Notes: generated by a model not told the origin, from the sequence alone. A stretch of 64,000 bases of DNA from Microbulbifer sp. GL-2 (GCF_007183175.1 NZ_AP019807.1:2841001-2905000), one strand, 5' to 3'; shown: positions 17,592 through 26,130, counted from the first letter of the stretch. Made by a program: numbers and translations.

Positions 17592-18824
17592 ATGGAGTTT
17601 GAATATTCAGAAAAGGTACAGCGTCTGCTGGAGCGGCTCAAAGATTTTATGCGGGAGCATGTATACCCTGCTGAGAATATCTACTTACAACAGCTGCAGG
17701 AAGATCGCTGGGGAGAGCCTCCCATTATGGAGGCCTTGAAAGAAAAGGCTCGCGAAGCAGAGCTGTGGAATTTGTTCCTCCCAGACTCGCGTTATGGTGC
17801 CGGCCTTACCAACCTGGAATATGCGCCCCTGGCGGAAGAGATGGGTAAGGTTCTATTCGCTTCAGAAATATTTAATTGCAGTGCGCCAGATACGGGCAAT
17901 ATGGAAGTACTGACCCAATACGGATCGGAGGCACAGCGGGAAACCTGGCTGCGGCCATTGCTGGAGGGCAGTATTCGCTCGGCATTTGCCATGACCGAAC
18001 CCAAGGTAGCCTCCTCCGATGCTACGAATATTGAAACCTCCATCGTGCGTGACGGTGATGAATATGTGATTAACGGCCACAAGTTCTATATTAGTGGCCT
18101 GATGAATAAGCGCTGCAAGATTATGATTGTGATGGGTAAGAGCGACCCCAGCAACCCAAATCGCCACCATCAGCAGTCGCAAATTCTGGTTCCCACCGAT
18201 ACCCCTGGAGTCAAAATAATTCGGCCTATGCGGGTTTTCGGTTACGACGATGCCCCTGAAGGTCATGCTGAAGTTATTTTTGATAATGTACGAGTGCCCG
18301 CTGCTAACTTGATTCTCGGTGAGGGGCGCGGTTTTGAAATTGCCCAGGGGCGCTTGGGGCCGGGTAGAATCCATCACTGTATGCGCCTGATTGGCCAGGC
18401 ACAGCGCGCGCTGGAAATGATGGCAAGCCGGGCGGAAACCCGGGTTGTGTTTGGCAGGCCCATGAGCAAGCAGGGTTCTGTGCGTGAGGATATTGCCAAG
18501 TCAGCCTGTGAAATTGAACAGGCACGTCTGCTAACCTTAAAAGCTGCCGCGCAGATGGACCGGCTCGGGAATAAGGCGGCCAAAGACCTGATCGCCATGA
18601 TTAAAATTGTTGCACCGCAAATGGCCTGTAACGTGATTGACCGTGCGATTCAGATTCACGGTGCGGCCGGATTAAGTCAGGACTATAGTCTGGCCCACCA
18701 CTACGCTTATGCGCGTACTATCCGTTTAGCAGATGGGCCGGATCAGGTTCACATGATGCAGTTGGGACGCAACCTGGCTGCCAGTTACGCCGCAGAGACT
18801 GCACAGGGAGTGGAGTATGTCTGA
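17592..18824 (+). CDS. Acyl-CoA dehydrogenase, ACAD10/11-like
   Basis: FAD enzyme of 410 residues with a full acyl-CoA dehydrogenase fold: FAMTEPKVASSDATN, then YVINGHKFYISG, the helical C-terminal domain and IQIHGAAGLSQDYSLAHHYA. The usual catalytic Glu position reads RLADGPDQVH, so it carries Asp, as in the ACAD10/11 (LvaC-like) subgroup. Those enzymes act on 4-phosphoacyl-CoA made by an APH-type kinase, giving an enoyl-CoA after phosphate loss. The APH gene follows with an eight-base overlap, strong evidence for a shared job. Placing it in this subgroup is by motif reading. Confidence 0.9.
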   Translation: MEFEYSEKVQRLLERLKDFMREHVYPAENIYLQQLQEDRWGEPPIMEALKEKAREAELWNLFLPDSRYGAGLTNLEYAPLAEEMGKVLFASEIFNCSAPDTGNMEVLTQYGSEAQRETWLRPLLEGSIRSAFAMTEPKVASSDATNIETSIVRDGDEYVINGHKFYISGLMNKRCKIMIVMGKSDPSNPNRHHQQSQILVPTDTPGVKIIRPMRVFGYDDAPEGHAEVIFDNVRVPAANLILGEGRGFEIAQGRLGPGRIHHCMRLIGQAQRALEMMASRAETRVVFGRPMSKQGSVREDIAKSACEIEQARLLTLKAAAQMDRLGNKAAKDLIAMIKIVAPQMACNVIDRAIQIHGAAGLSQDYSLAHHYAYARTIRLADGPDQVHMMQLGRNLAASYAAETAQGVEYV

Positions 18825-19872
18825 AACAGTAAAGGAATCACGCAGCTCGGTGGAGGCTTTACCACTGGAGAAACTGCAGGAATATCTCAGTACAAACGTA
18901 GAGGGTTTTTCCGGGCCGCTGAATGTCAGTAAATTTTCTGGAGGCCAATCAAATCCCACCTTTAAATTGGAAACACCCACAAGTACTTATGTATTGCGCC
19001 GGCAGCCGCCGGGAAAACTGCTTAAATCCGCTCATGCAGTGGATCGTGAGTACCGGGTAATGTCAGCTTTGGGCAATACCGATGTACCGGTGCCCAGAGT
19101 TTTACATTTATGTGAAGACCGCGATTTAATCGGCTCTATGTTTTACCTGATGGAATATTGCGAGGGGCGGATTTTCTGGAATGCCGCAATTCCTGAAGTG
19201 GATGCCTCAGCGCGCAGTACCATGTACGATGAAATGAATCGGGTACTCGCCGCTTTACATAGCCTCGACATCGATGCCTTGGGCCTGTCCGATTATGGCC
19301 GCCCCGGTAATTATTTCCAGCGGCAACTGGAGCGCTGGACAGGACAGTACCGCGCTTCGGAAACCCAGCATATCGCCGCGATGGAAGAGTTGATCGAATG
19401 GCTCGGTACCACACTACCCGAAGACGATGGCCAGGTAGCTCTGGTGCACGGTGATTACCGTCTCGACAATATGATCTTCCACCCCGAAGAACCCAAAATT
19501 ATTGCCCTTCTGGATTGGGAGCTTTCTACTCTGGGGCACCCCTTTGCGGATCTCGCTTACCAATGTATGCAAATGCGGATGCCCGCAGGGGGTGACAAGA
19601 TGTCTGGCCTGTTGGGATTGGATATTGCGTCGCTAGGCATTCCCTCTGAACAGGCCTATGTGGCGAGGTATTGTGAACATATGGGGATCGAACGAATTGA
19701 TAACTGGCCCTTCTATCTGGCATTCAGCTTTTTCCGTCTGGCGGCGATAGTTCAAGGGGTGGCTAAGCGTGCGCAGGATGGTAATGCCTCCAACCGCAAT
19801 GCGGCGAGCCTCGGCGCCCTGGTGGACCCCCTGGCGCAAACAGCAATGAGTATCGCCTGCGAGGCCGATTAG
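18817..19872 (+). CDS. APH-family kinase (ACAD10/11 kinase or LvaA-like)
   Basis: 351 residues. Kinase core of the aminoglycoside-phosphotransferase fold: HGDYRLDNMIF near 211 is the catalytic loop and LLDWELSTLGHP near 232 supplies the metal-binding Asp. These ACAD-linked kinases phosphorylate the 4-hydroxyl of hydroxyacyl-CoA thioesters, as established for LvaA in levulinate breakdown and for human ACAD10/11. The ATG lies inside the end of the acyl-CoA dehydrogenase gene (eight-base overlap), so the pair is translationally coupled. It is not an antibiotic resistance gene: length, motif spacing and context all fit the catabolic group. Confidence 0.88.
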   Translation: MSETVKESRSSVEALPLEKLQEYLSTNVEGFSGPLNVSKFSGGQSNPTFKLETPTSTYVLRRQPPGKLLKSAHAVDREYRVMSALGNTDVPVPRVLHLCEDRDLIGSMFYLMEYCEGRIFWNAAIPEVDASARSTMYDEMNRVLAALHSLDIDALGLSDYGRPGNYFQRQLERWTGQYRASETQHIAAMEELIEWLGTTLPEDDGQVALVHGDYRLDNMIFHPEEPKIIALLDWELSTLGHPFADLAYQCMQMRMPAGGDKMSGLLGLDIASLGIPSEQAYVARYCEHMGIERIDNWPFYLAFSFFRLAAIVQGVAKRAQDGNASNRNAASLGALVDPLAQTAMSIACEAD

Positions 19873-19924
19873 AAGCACTACTCGTTAAAAAGTATTTAGT
19901 TTTAGAGAATGATAAGGATAAAAA

Positions 19925-20701
19925 ATGACAAATAATCTTTTTGATCTCACAGGGAAAATTGCCTTGGTAACGGGTGCGAGCCGCGGCATTGGCGAGGCGG
20001 TTGCTAAGCTGTTGGCTGAGCAGGGTGCCCATGTACTGGTATCCAGCCGGAAAATTGATGGTTGCCAAGCTGTTGCCGATGCGATTGTCGATGCCGGTGG
20101 TAAAGCGGAAGCTGTGCCTTGCCATATTGGCAATATGGAGGATATCCAAAAAATATTTACCGCTATCCATGAGCGTTTTGGAAAGCTGGATATTCTGGTA
20201 AATAACGCAGCCACCAATCCCTATTTTGGACATATCCTAGATACTGATCTCGCAGCATTTGAAAAAACTGTCGAAGTGAATATTCGCGGTTATTTCTTTA
20301 TGTCTGTAGAAGCGGGAAAATTGATGCGAGAGCAGGGCGGTGGTGTGATCGTTAATACCGCCTCAGTGAATGCTCTGCAGCCCGGCGTGGGACAGGGAAT
20401 TTACTCCATTACCAAGGCTGCAGTGGTGAATATGACCAAGGCTTTCGCCAAGGAGTGTGCCCAGTTCAATATTCGCGTTAATGCCTTGTTACCGGGTCTG
20501 ACTAAAACCAAGTTTGCCGGAGCGCTTTTCTCCCACGAGGATATTTATAAAACCGCGATTGGCCATATCCCTATGCATCGGCATGCGGAACCGGAAGAAA
20601 TGGCGGGCACTGTACTCTACCTGGTTTCCGATGCCTCCAGTTACACCACTGGTGAGTGTGTAGTGGTGGATGGCGGAATGACGTCCTGCGGGGGGATTTA
20701 A
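19925..20701 (+). CDS. SDR family oxidoreductase
   Basis: Classical short-chain dehydrogenase of 258 residues. Cofactor motif TGASRGIGE near 17, NNAA motif (LVNNAATNPY), catalytic Ser in NTASVNALQ, Tyr160 and Lys164 in YSITK. Third from last in the operon, 52 bases after the kinase gene with a weak AAGGAT ribosome site. It probably oxidises a hydroxyacyl-CoA or hydroxy acid intermediate with NAD(P). Which of the two SDRs is the 3-hydroxyacyl-CoA dehydrogenase cannot be told from sequence alone. Confidence 0.92.
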   Translation: MTNNLFDLTGKIALVTGASRGIGEAVAKLLAEQGAHVLVSSRKIDGCQAVADAIVDAGGKAEAVPCHIGNMEDIQKIFTAIHERFGKLDILVNNAATNPYFGHILDTDLAAFEKTVEVNIRGYFFMSVEAGKLMREQGGGVIVNTASVNALQPGVGQGIYSITKAAVVNMTKAFAKECAQFNIRVNALLPGLTKTKFAGALFSHEDIYKTAIGHIPMHRHAEPEEMAGTVLYLVSDASSYTTGECVVVDGGMTSCGGI

Positions 20702-20702
20702 T

Positions 20703-21479
20703 ATGCAAGATCCAATGTTGGATTTTAGTGACCAAGTTGCGTTAATTACCGGCGCAGCCAGTGGTTTTGGCAAACTTTTGGCCAAAGAGTTGGGTTCTCG
20801 TGGAGCGCGCTTGGTGCTCGGAGATATCAATGAAGAGGGGCTGATGCAGCTTGCCGATACGCTGGGCAGTGATGGTATTCAGGTCCGCGCGCAGCGCTGT
20901 GATGTCTCTAGTGAGTCGGATTGTGTTGCCTTGGTGCAATTGGCACAGTCTGAATTCGGTGGCTTGAATGTGGCGGTGAATAACGCCGGTATTGCCCCGC
21001 CGATGATGTCCCTCAAGCAGACTGACGAAGCGATGATGGATCATCAGTACAATGTAAACCTGAAGGGTGTTTTTTTCGGACTGAAACACCAGCTGCCGCT
21101 AATGAAAGACTGCGGAGGTGTGGTTCTCAATGTTTCTTCCATGGCCGGCCTGGGTGGGGCGCCGAAAATAGCCTCCTATGCAGCGGCAAAGCATGGGGTA
21201 ATTGGACTGACTAAAACTGCGGCTATGGAGAACGCCAAATATGGTATTCGGGTCAATGCTATCTGCCCCTTCTATTGCCTGACTCCTATGGTGACTGCTG
21301 TGGAAGCACCGGGAGCCAGCCCTGAGGAAGTCCAGGCGTTTCTCGCCCAAGGCTGTCCCATGAAACGTCTGGGTGAGCCGGAAGAAGTGGTAGCGGCTAT
21401 GCTGATGCTACTCTCACCCAAGATGACCTATGTTACCGGGCAGGCACTGGCAGTGGATGGAGGCTTATCGGCATTTTAG
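20703..21479 (+). CDS. SDR family oxidoreductase
   Basis: 258 residues, second SDR of the operon, starting one base after the previous stop (TAATATG), so clearly co-translated. Motifs: ITGAASGFGK, VNNAGIAPP, LNVSSMAG with the catalytic Ser, and Tyr159/Lys163 in SYAAAKHG. The C-terminus ends VTGQALAVDGG as in most NAD(P)-dependent classical SDRs. It differs from its neighbour over most of the sequence, so it is a separate enzyme rather than a recent duplicate; a 3-hydroxyacyl-CoA dehydrogenase role is plausible. Confidence 0.92.
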   Translation: MQDPMLDFSDQVALITGAASGFGKLLAKELGSRGARLVLGDINEEGLMQLADTLGSDGIQVRAQRCDVSSESDCVALVQLAQSEFGGLNVAVNNAGIAPPMMSLKQTDEAMMDHQYNVNLKGVFFGLKHQLPLMKDCGGVVLNVSSMAGLGGAPKIASYAAAKHGVIGLTKTAAMENAKYGIRVNAICPFYCLTPMVTAVEAPGASPEEVQAFLAQGCPMKRLGEPEEVVAAMLMLLSPKMTYVTGQALAVDGGLSAF

Positions 21480-21565
21480 CGCCTGTACGCCGGTAATATG
21501 GGGGCAGCCGCAGTGTGGTTGCCTAACTTATTAACTCGGCTATAAGCCAGAGGAAGGAGCCTTTT

Positions 21566-22024
21566 ATGCCTACCCTAATCCCGCCAGAGAGAATTGATGA
21601 CTTTATTGGCATTGAGCTTGAGCCCACTCACTGGCTGGAGATAGATCAGCAGCGCGTTAATAACTTTGCTGAGTGCACCATGGATCGACAGTTTATCCAT
21701 ACCGATCCTGAGGCAGCTATGCAAACACCATTTGGCGGCACCATCGCTCACGGATTTCTGACTCTTTCACTGCTGTCACATTTTGTAGAAAAACTCGATA
21801 TTCAAATCGAGGGTATGCAGATGGTCGTGAATTACGGACTGGAAAAGGTTCGTTTTATTCACCCGGTTAAAGTAGGCAGTAGGGTGTGTGTGCGAACAAA
21901 AATCTGTGATATTAGTGAGAAAAAGCAGGGGCAATACCTGGTTAGGCTGCAGGCGACTATGGATATAGAGGGGGAGGCTAGGCCGGCGTTTGTGGCAGAG
22001 TGCCTCTTTTTACAGTTGACCTGA
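21566..22024 (+). CDS. MaoC-family (R)-hydratase/dehydratase
   Basis: Hot-dog-fold protein of 152 residues. The hydratase signature is clear: QFIHTDPEAAMQTPFGGTIA followed by HGFLTLSLL, with the catalytic Asp and His. It would hydrate an enoyl-CoA to a 3-hydroxyacyl-CoA, the step after elimination by the acyl-CoA dehydrogenase-like enzyme upstream. GAAGGAG lies about eight bases before the ATG. It is the last gene of the operon; the gap of 86 bases from the SDR gene may contain a weak internal signal but no terminator. Confidence 0.9.
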   Translation: MPTLIPPERIDDFIGIELEPTHWLEIDQQRVNNFAECTMDRQFIHTDPEAAMQTPFGGTIAHGFLTLSLLSHFVEKLDIQIEGMQMVVNYGLEKVRFIHPVKVGSRVCVRTKICDISEKKQGQYLVRLQATMDIEGEARPAFVAECLFLQLT

Positions 22025-22050
22025 ACTGTATTCGCAATATTTCGAATAGT

Positions 22051-22371
22051 TCAAATCTCAACAAGCCAGGGAAAGGTCTTCCTTTCCTTGTTGAGATAAA
22101 TAACTTCGATGTATTTCCTGTTATCAAAATCGCCAATGTGAATTTCATGTTCGATTACATCGGCGTCATGTTTCCAGCGCAGCTCATAGGGGCCTGCTTC
22201 ACTGATATTGAATAAAAAGTGGCCGTTCTGATCGCTGCGTGCGGTTGCGATCCGATCCCAACCTTGCATCGCCAATACAGGTTCACACTGGCTAAATAAG
22301 AACAGATCCAGGCCTACCTTGGGGGATCGTGATAATTCTGTAATAACTTTACCTTCCAATACTTTATTCAC
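22051..22371 (-). CDS. Small protein with a carboxypeptidase-regulatory-like beta domain
   Basis: 106 residues from a GTG start. It begins 12 bases after the hydrolase gene and so belongs to the same minus-strand cluster. The sequence LRWKHDADVIEHEI and the segment TARSDQNGHFLFNISEAGPYEL look like a small transthyretin-like beta sandwich (the D-x-x-G-x-F pattern seen in carboxypeptidase regulatory domains). There is no signal peptide. Function unknown; it could be a partner or accessory domain of the hydrolase. Confidence 0.6.
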   Translation of the reverse strand: MNKVLEGKVITELSRSPKVGLDLFLFSQCEPVLAMQGWDRIATARSDQNGHFLFNISEAGPYELRWKHDADVIEHEIHIGDFDNRKYIEVIYLNKERKTFPWLVEI

Positions 22372-22383
22372 AGCAACTGTTAT

Positions 22384-22962
22384 TCAAAGGGATGCCAGGG
22401 CTTGGCGAACTATATTCAAATGGGAGACCGGGATGCCTTTTTTATAGTAGTTGCCGGTAAAGTCTATCTGTTGTACCTGGATAAAAGTTGAAACCAGGGG
22501 GCTTCCCCAATAGGGATTTCTGCCCCACCATCCATAGCGCCCCCCACTTCTCGGGTTTCTTTGAAAAAAATTATGAGCCTGATGGACATTGTCATATCTT
22601 AGCTGAAAAGTTCTGTTGTCAAAAACACTGTGCGCATCGAATACCACCAAGTGATTCAGGCTGATCCCCATACGGCCAAGGATATTGGCAAGCTTGATTG
22701 CGGAAGTGCCTCCTCGACTGTAACCGAACAGCAGTAAACTTTTTTTGTGTGTGGCTCCCTGAACAAGATAATTCCGCGCCCGACGTTTTTCAGTTGGGCC
22801 GAACATGCTTCCCCCCAACTCGCCGACCAAGGCGCTGAGTGCCCGATTGTCCCCTGCATTTGCGCCACCGGCGCCATAGAAACCGGCTACGGCCAGAGTG
22901 TTTTTGGGTACCACACTCCTGATTGGTTTACCGGTGGGAATTCGGTTGTTGATCAGGGTCAT
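22384..22962 (-). CDS. Alpha/beta-hydrolase-like protein
   Basis: 192 residues, ATG start with only a weak ribosome site. The nucleophile elbow is LLFGYSRGGTSAIKLA (Ser in G-Y-S-R-G), with candidate acid Asp in LVVFDAHS and His in GIPVSHLNIV. The G-Y-S-R-G elbow and short length recall the DUF2235/Tle-like lipase families, but assignment is not firm. The start of the protein (NTLAVAGFYGAGGANAGDN) would hold the oxyanion loop. It lies downstream of a sigma/anti-sigma-like pair and upstream of a small beta-domain gene, all on the minus strand. No secretion signal was seen. Confidence 0.65.
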   Translation of the reverse strand: MTLINNRIPTGKPIRSVVPKNTLAVAGFYGAGGANAGDNRALSALVGELGGSMFGPTEKRRARNYLVQGATHKKSLLLFGYSRGGTSAIKLANILGRMGISLNHLVVFDAHSVFDNRTFQLRYDNVHQAHNFFQRNPRSGGRYGWWGRNPYWGSPLVSTFIQVQQIDFTGNYYKKGIPVSHLNIVRQALASL

Positions 22963-23087
22963 TTTTTAAAGCCAGACTGGGCCGGAAAACTTTGCTTTGG
23001 TTGCCTGATCTAGAATGTGCTGGGAGTTTCCAGGCCGGTGTTGGTATTTCATACAGGCTATACACAGATACACAACGACCGTTGTAG

Positions 23088-23537
23088 CTAGGGCAGAATT
23101 CGACAACGCTTTTGTGCAGTCCTACGCAGTTCACGGGGTAGGGAATTTTCCTCTGTTGTGTTCTGTTGCCCTCGCCACTCCTGGCAGAGAGCGACAAAGT
23201 TACCAGCGGTGACCTGATCCCGCAAAGCTTGCCAGGGATCAATCTGTGGTTCTGGCTCTATTTCGGGGGGCTGCCATTGGGCGATTTCCAGGGCGGGTTG
23301 CCGGTTTTCACTATCCGGTGTCATTCCCGGGGTCAGGGCGCCCAGATGCTGTGCAGGGTGTACCAGCATTAAAATAGCGGCAATAGTGGCGCAGCCGAGA
23401 GAGGCCTTGGATAACATCCGGCCAATATCCTTTTTCGGCTGAAGTTCCCTTGCCTGTTGTAACACCTGGGTATCCAGTTGCTGCGGGGAGGTAAAACCTG
23501 AAACCTCTTCACGATATTGGTGTTCCCAGTTACTCAT
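23088..23537 (-). CDS. Putative membrane anti-sigma-like protein
   Basis: 149 residues. An N-terminal cytoplasmic segment (about 1-45, DTQVLQQARELQPKK), one transmembrane stretch (LGCATIAAILMLVHPA) and a proline-rich periplasmic tail with two cysteines (LCQEWRGQQ, KRCRILP). The ATG has GAGGTAGA as ribosome site and lies 13 bases after the sigma-like gene. Layout and pairing fit an anti-sigma factor or membrane partner, but there is no clear zinc anti-sigma motif, so this is inference from position. Confidence 0.6.
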   Translation of the reverse strand: MSNWEHQYREEVSGFTSPQQLDTQVLQQARELQPKKDIGRMLSKASLGCATIAAILMLVHPAQHLGALTPGMTPDSENRQPALEIAQWQPPEIEPEPQIDPWQALRDQVTAGNFVALCQEWRGQQNTTEENSLPRELRRTAQKRCRILP

Positions 23538-23550
23538 GCTTCTACCTCGG

Positions 23551-24078
23551 TCACTCTTCTATGGCCTCCACTTGCCAGGGTTTTGGATGTGATCCGTAGA
23601 TTAATGCCTCGATTTGTTCTCGGGCCCGGTGGTAGTACTCCCGGCATTTCTTCAAAGATAATTGTTCGATATCTGCGACCGTCGCCAGTGAAAGTTTGCA
23701 CTCCATATGGAGAAGCAGAATATTTCTCTGTAACGAGGGAAGCTTCTGAATAGCGTTGAGTACGGCACTTTGCTTGGAGCTATCCTGGGACAGTACATTT
23801 TCCTCCCGTGCCGAGTGTTCCCTCAGGGCTTTGTTGATTTGAATAAACAGCCAATTGCGAAAAAGTCTGCCGTGTAGTTGCGGTGGATTCTCCAGTACTT
23901 TCTGCCAGAGCTTCTGTAACAATTGTGCGGAGGAAGTCGGTGCCATTTGCATAGAGTACCGATACAAGGCATCTTTATGGCGCGTATAAAGTTGCTGGAA
24001 CACAGCAGTTTTACGCGTTTCCTTGTAGTGGTCGAGAAGCGCTTCATCAGAGAGATGTATAAATGCTTTGCGGGGCAA
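23551..24078 (-). CDS. ECF-like RNA polymerase sigma factor
   Basis: 175 residues. Region 2-like sequence FQQLYTRHKDALYRYSMQMA, then RLFRNWLFIQINKALREH, and a region-4 helix-turn-helix ATVADIEQLSLKKCREYYHRAREQ. The sequence is diverged from standard ECF factors but the order is right. The start is TTG at 24078 with GGAGG about nine bases upstream; there is no ATG in the first part of the frame. It leads the minus-strand cluster sigma, membrane protein, hydrolase, small beta protein, and would control those or a distant regulon. Confidence 0.72.
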   Translation of the reverse strand: MPRKAFIHLSDEALLDHYKETRKTAVFQQLYTRHKDALYRYSMQMAPTSSAQLLQKLWQKVLENPPQLHGRLFRNWLFIQINKALREHSAREENVLSQDSSKQSAVLNAIQKLPSLQRNILLLHMECKLSLATVADIEQLSLKKCREYYHRAREQIEALIYGSHPKPWQVEAIEE

Positions 24079-24384
24079 ATTGTCGCGCCTCCGTACGCGG
24101 ATAATCCGGGCTCTGCTGGCTTTTAGGGCCTGGGTTTATACGGCGTTGATAATGAAGATTGTAGTATGTTTAAGCGTCGTACTTATTTTCCAGGGCACAG
24201 TTTGACTTTGTTTCTTGTCGGTTGGCCTAGTGCCTTTGGGCTTGCGAAGTATAGATCCCCCTATCTTTCCGGGTTTTACATCGGGTAACGGCCAACGCCA
24301 GTTTTTGACGAGCGGTAGATTGACGCTTTAAGCCTTTCTGGAGGAGGAAATCAGCGAAAAATAATCATTTTTCCGCTAGGGGAA
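24079..24384. other. Intergenic region between the sigma-like gene and dinB
   Basis: 306 bases between the start of the sigma-like gene and the stop of dinB, both on the minus strand. It holds the promoter of the sigma-like gene; I see no further open frame, repeat or convincing terminator. Confidence 0.5.
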
Positions 24385-25461
24385 TTATCGAATCAATAAA
24401 TCGGGTAGAGGCAGCGGTAATTGTTCGGGGCCCTTTCCTGCACGTAAATCAGTCAGTCGGACCCCAACTCCGAGCAGGCGAATGGGACCGGGCCTTTTGT
24501 CCCAGCACTCTTGCAGTAGCTGGCGAAACTCAGAAATTCTTCCAGCACGACTACTGCGTTCGTGGGTGCTTTGGGAAAAATCGGCATATTTTACTTTTAC
24601 GGTGGCGCCGCTAACTTCATAGCGATCATCGAGTTTTTCCATTCGTTCGAGCAGGCGCATATAAAGAGTACTCAATTGCTCCAGCCATTCATCAAACTTG
24701 CACAAATCTTCGTTGAAAGTGCGCTCAACACTGACGCTCTTGCGAGAGCCATCACCACTGACCGGTCGCTCGTCGATGCCGCGGCTTAATTCGTAGAGGC
24801 GGCGACCAAATTTACCAAAAAGTTTACTCAGTTCAACCTGTGAATAGCGTCTCAGGTCTGCGCAGGTATGAATGCCCTGGCGGTGCATTTTTTCAGCGGT
24901 TACCCGGCCCACGCCATGGATCTTTTTTACCGGTAGGCGCAAGACAAACTGGTCTACCTCATCTGGGGTAATTACGGTAAGGCCGTCGGGCTTGCGCCAG
25001 TCGCTGGCAATTTTGGCCAGGAACTTATTTGGCGCCACGCCTGCGGAGATGGTGATGCCCAGGTTATCCCTGACTTTCTGGCGGATCTCCTCGGCAATCA
25101 ATGTGGCGCTGCCCTGGCAGCGGCCGCTATTGCTGACGTCCAGGAAGGCTTCATCGAGGGAGAGGGGCTCAATATCATCGCAATAGTCGAGGAATATCTC
25201 GCGGATTTGCCCACTGACTTCGCGGTATTTGGCCATGTTACCGGGTACTACAATCAAGTCAGGGCAGAGCTTCTTGGCCTGGGCAGTCGGCATGGCGGAA
25301 CGCACGCCATAGCTGCGCGCTTCATAGTTACAGGTGGAGATGACTCCGCGGCGGTCGCTGCTGCCGCCCACAGCCAGTGGGCGCCCACGCAGATTTGGGT
25401 CGTCACGCATTTCGACCGAAGCGTAAAAACAATCACAGTCGCAGTGGATGATCTTTCGCAT
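24385..25461 (-). CDS. dinB: DNA polymerase IV
   Basis: Y-family translesion polymerase of 358 residues, the usual length. Palm residues Asp8 (IIHCDCDCFYAS) and Asp103/Glu104 (LSLDEAFLDVS) are present, with GVAPNKFLAKIASDWRKPDG and the helix-hairpin-helix KKIHGVGRVTAEK. The start codon fits E. coli DinB exactly (MRKII). A perfect LexA box ends one base before the ATG and no ribosome site lies between them, so the message may be leaderless. It would be induced in the SOS response with recA. Confidence 0.96.
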   Translation of the reverse strand: MRKIIHCDCDCFYASVEMRDDPNLRGRPLAVGGSSDRRGVISTCNYEARSYGVRSAMPTAQAKKLCPDLIVVPGNMAKYREVSGQIREIFLDYCDDIEPLSLDEAFLDVSNSGRCQGSATLIAEEIRQKVRDNLGITISAGVAPNKFLAKIASDWRKPDGLTVITPDEVDQFVLRLPVKKIHGVGRVTAEKMHRQGIHTCADLRRYSQVELSKLFGKFGRRLYELSRGIDERPVSGDGSRKSVSVERTFNEDLCKFDEWLEQLSTLYMRLLERMEKLDDRYEVSGATVKVKYADFSQSTHERSSRAGRISEFRQLLQECWDKRPGPIRLLGVGVRLTDLRAGKGPEQLPLPLPDLLIR

Positions 25462-25462
25462 G

Positions 25463-25478
25463 CTGTGATTATATACAG
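25463..25478 (-). promoter_or_regulatory. LexA (SOS) box of dinB
   Basis: CTGTGATTATATACAG matches the consensus CTGT-N8-ACAG. On the minus strand it includes TATAAT, a likely -10 element, placing the transcription start at or next to the ATG. Confidence 0.85.
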
Positions 25479-25559
25479 TGTTCTATAGCGCCAGGTAGTT
25501 ATTTGTGTCAGCCGGGAGTTAGCCCCGGTTGGATGACAGGTAGGTTAACAGGTAGGTGA

Positions 25560-26105
25560 ATGATGAGTAGCATCCCCTTAGTAGAGTGCCCGGATAGTGA
25601 TGAAGGGGTGAGGGTCTTTGCAGAAATTCAAGATGAACTGGGAGGGATCCCCAGTATTTTCCGCGTGTACGCCCACCATGAGGGCCTGCTCGAAGCCAAC
25701 TGGGAGAAGTTCAAGGCAGTTATGTTACACGGTTGCCTGTCGGCCCAATTGAAGGAAGCCATTGGCCTCGCTGTCTCTGCCGATAACCATTGTGATTACG
25801 GTATCTACCATCACAGCACCTCGCTACAGATGCTGGGTGTCGATACTGCCGAGATTATGCGCATTCGCACCGACCCCAAACATGTGCACTTCTCCGAGAA
25901 AGAACACGCCCTGTTCGATCTTGCCCGAAATGCTAATAGTGCCCCCGACGATCATCGCCAGCACCTGATTGCTGAGGCGCGCAAGCTGGGTGCCAGGGAT
26001 GACGAGTTGCTCGAAGCGTTGGGGGTGATGGAGCTGGTGTTGGGGTTTAATCACCTGGCAGAGGTGCTGAGTCTCGTCCCCACCCGTACGCCACACCAAA
26101 AATAA
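25560..26105 (+). CDS. Carboxymuconolactone decarboxylase/AhpD-like protein
   Basis: 181 residues, all-helical AhpD/CMD-like fold. The active-site region reads SADNHCDYGIYHHSTSL, a C-x5-H arrangement with a single Cys rather than the C-x2-C of AhpD, so a peroxiredoxin-reductase role is doubtful; the peroxidase-related CMD subgroup is more likely. ATG at 25560 (a second ATG follows directly). Divergent from dinB with a short gap, and closed by a terminator that begins in its stop codon. Confidence 0.82.
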   Translation: MMSSIPLVECPDSDEGVRVFAEIQDELGGIPSIFRVYAHHEGLLEANWEKFKAVMLHGCLSAQLKEAIGLAVSADNHCDYGIYHHSTSLQMLGVDTAEIMRIRTDPKHVHFSEKEHALFDLARNANSAPDDHRQHLIAEARKLGARDDELLEALGVMELVLGFNHLAEVLSLVPTRTPHQK

Positions 26106-26130
26106 CCCCGGCGTAAGCCGGGGTTTGATT
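26105..26130 (+). terminator. Rho-independent terminator
   Basis: Eight-base perfect GC-rich stem ACCCCGGC/GCCGGGGT with a GTAA loop and a short TTTGATT tail, starting in the last base of the upstream stop codon. Confidence 0.75.

Noticed and set aside
22030..22080. A GTTCAAATCTC sequence like a tRNA T-loop
   Set aside because: No acceptor stem, D-loop or anticodon stem can be built around it.
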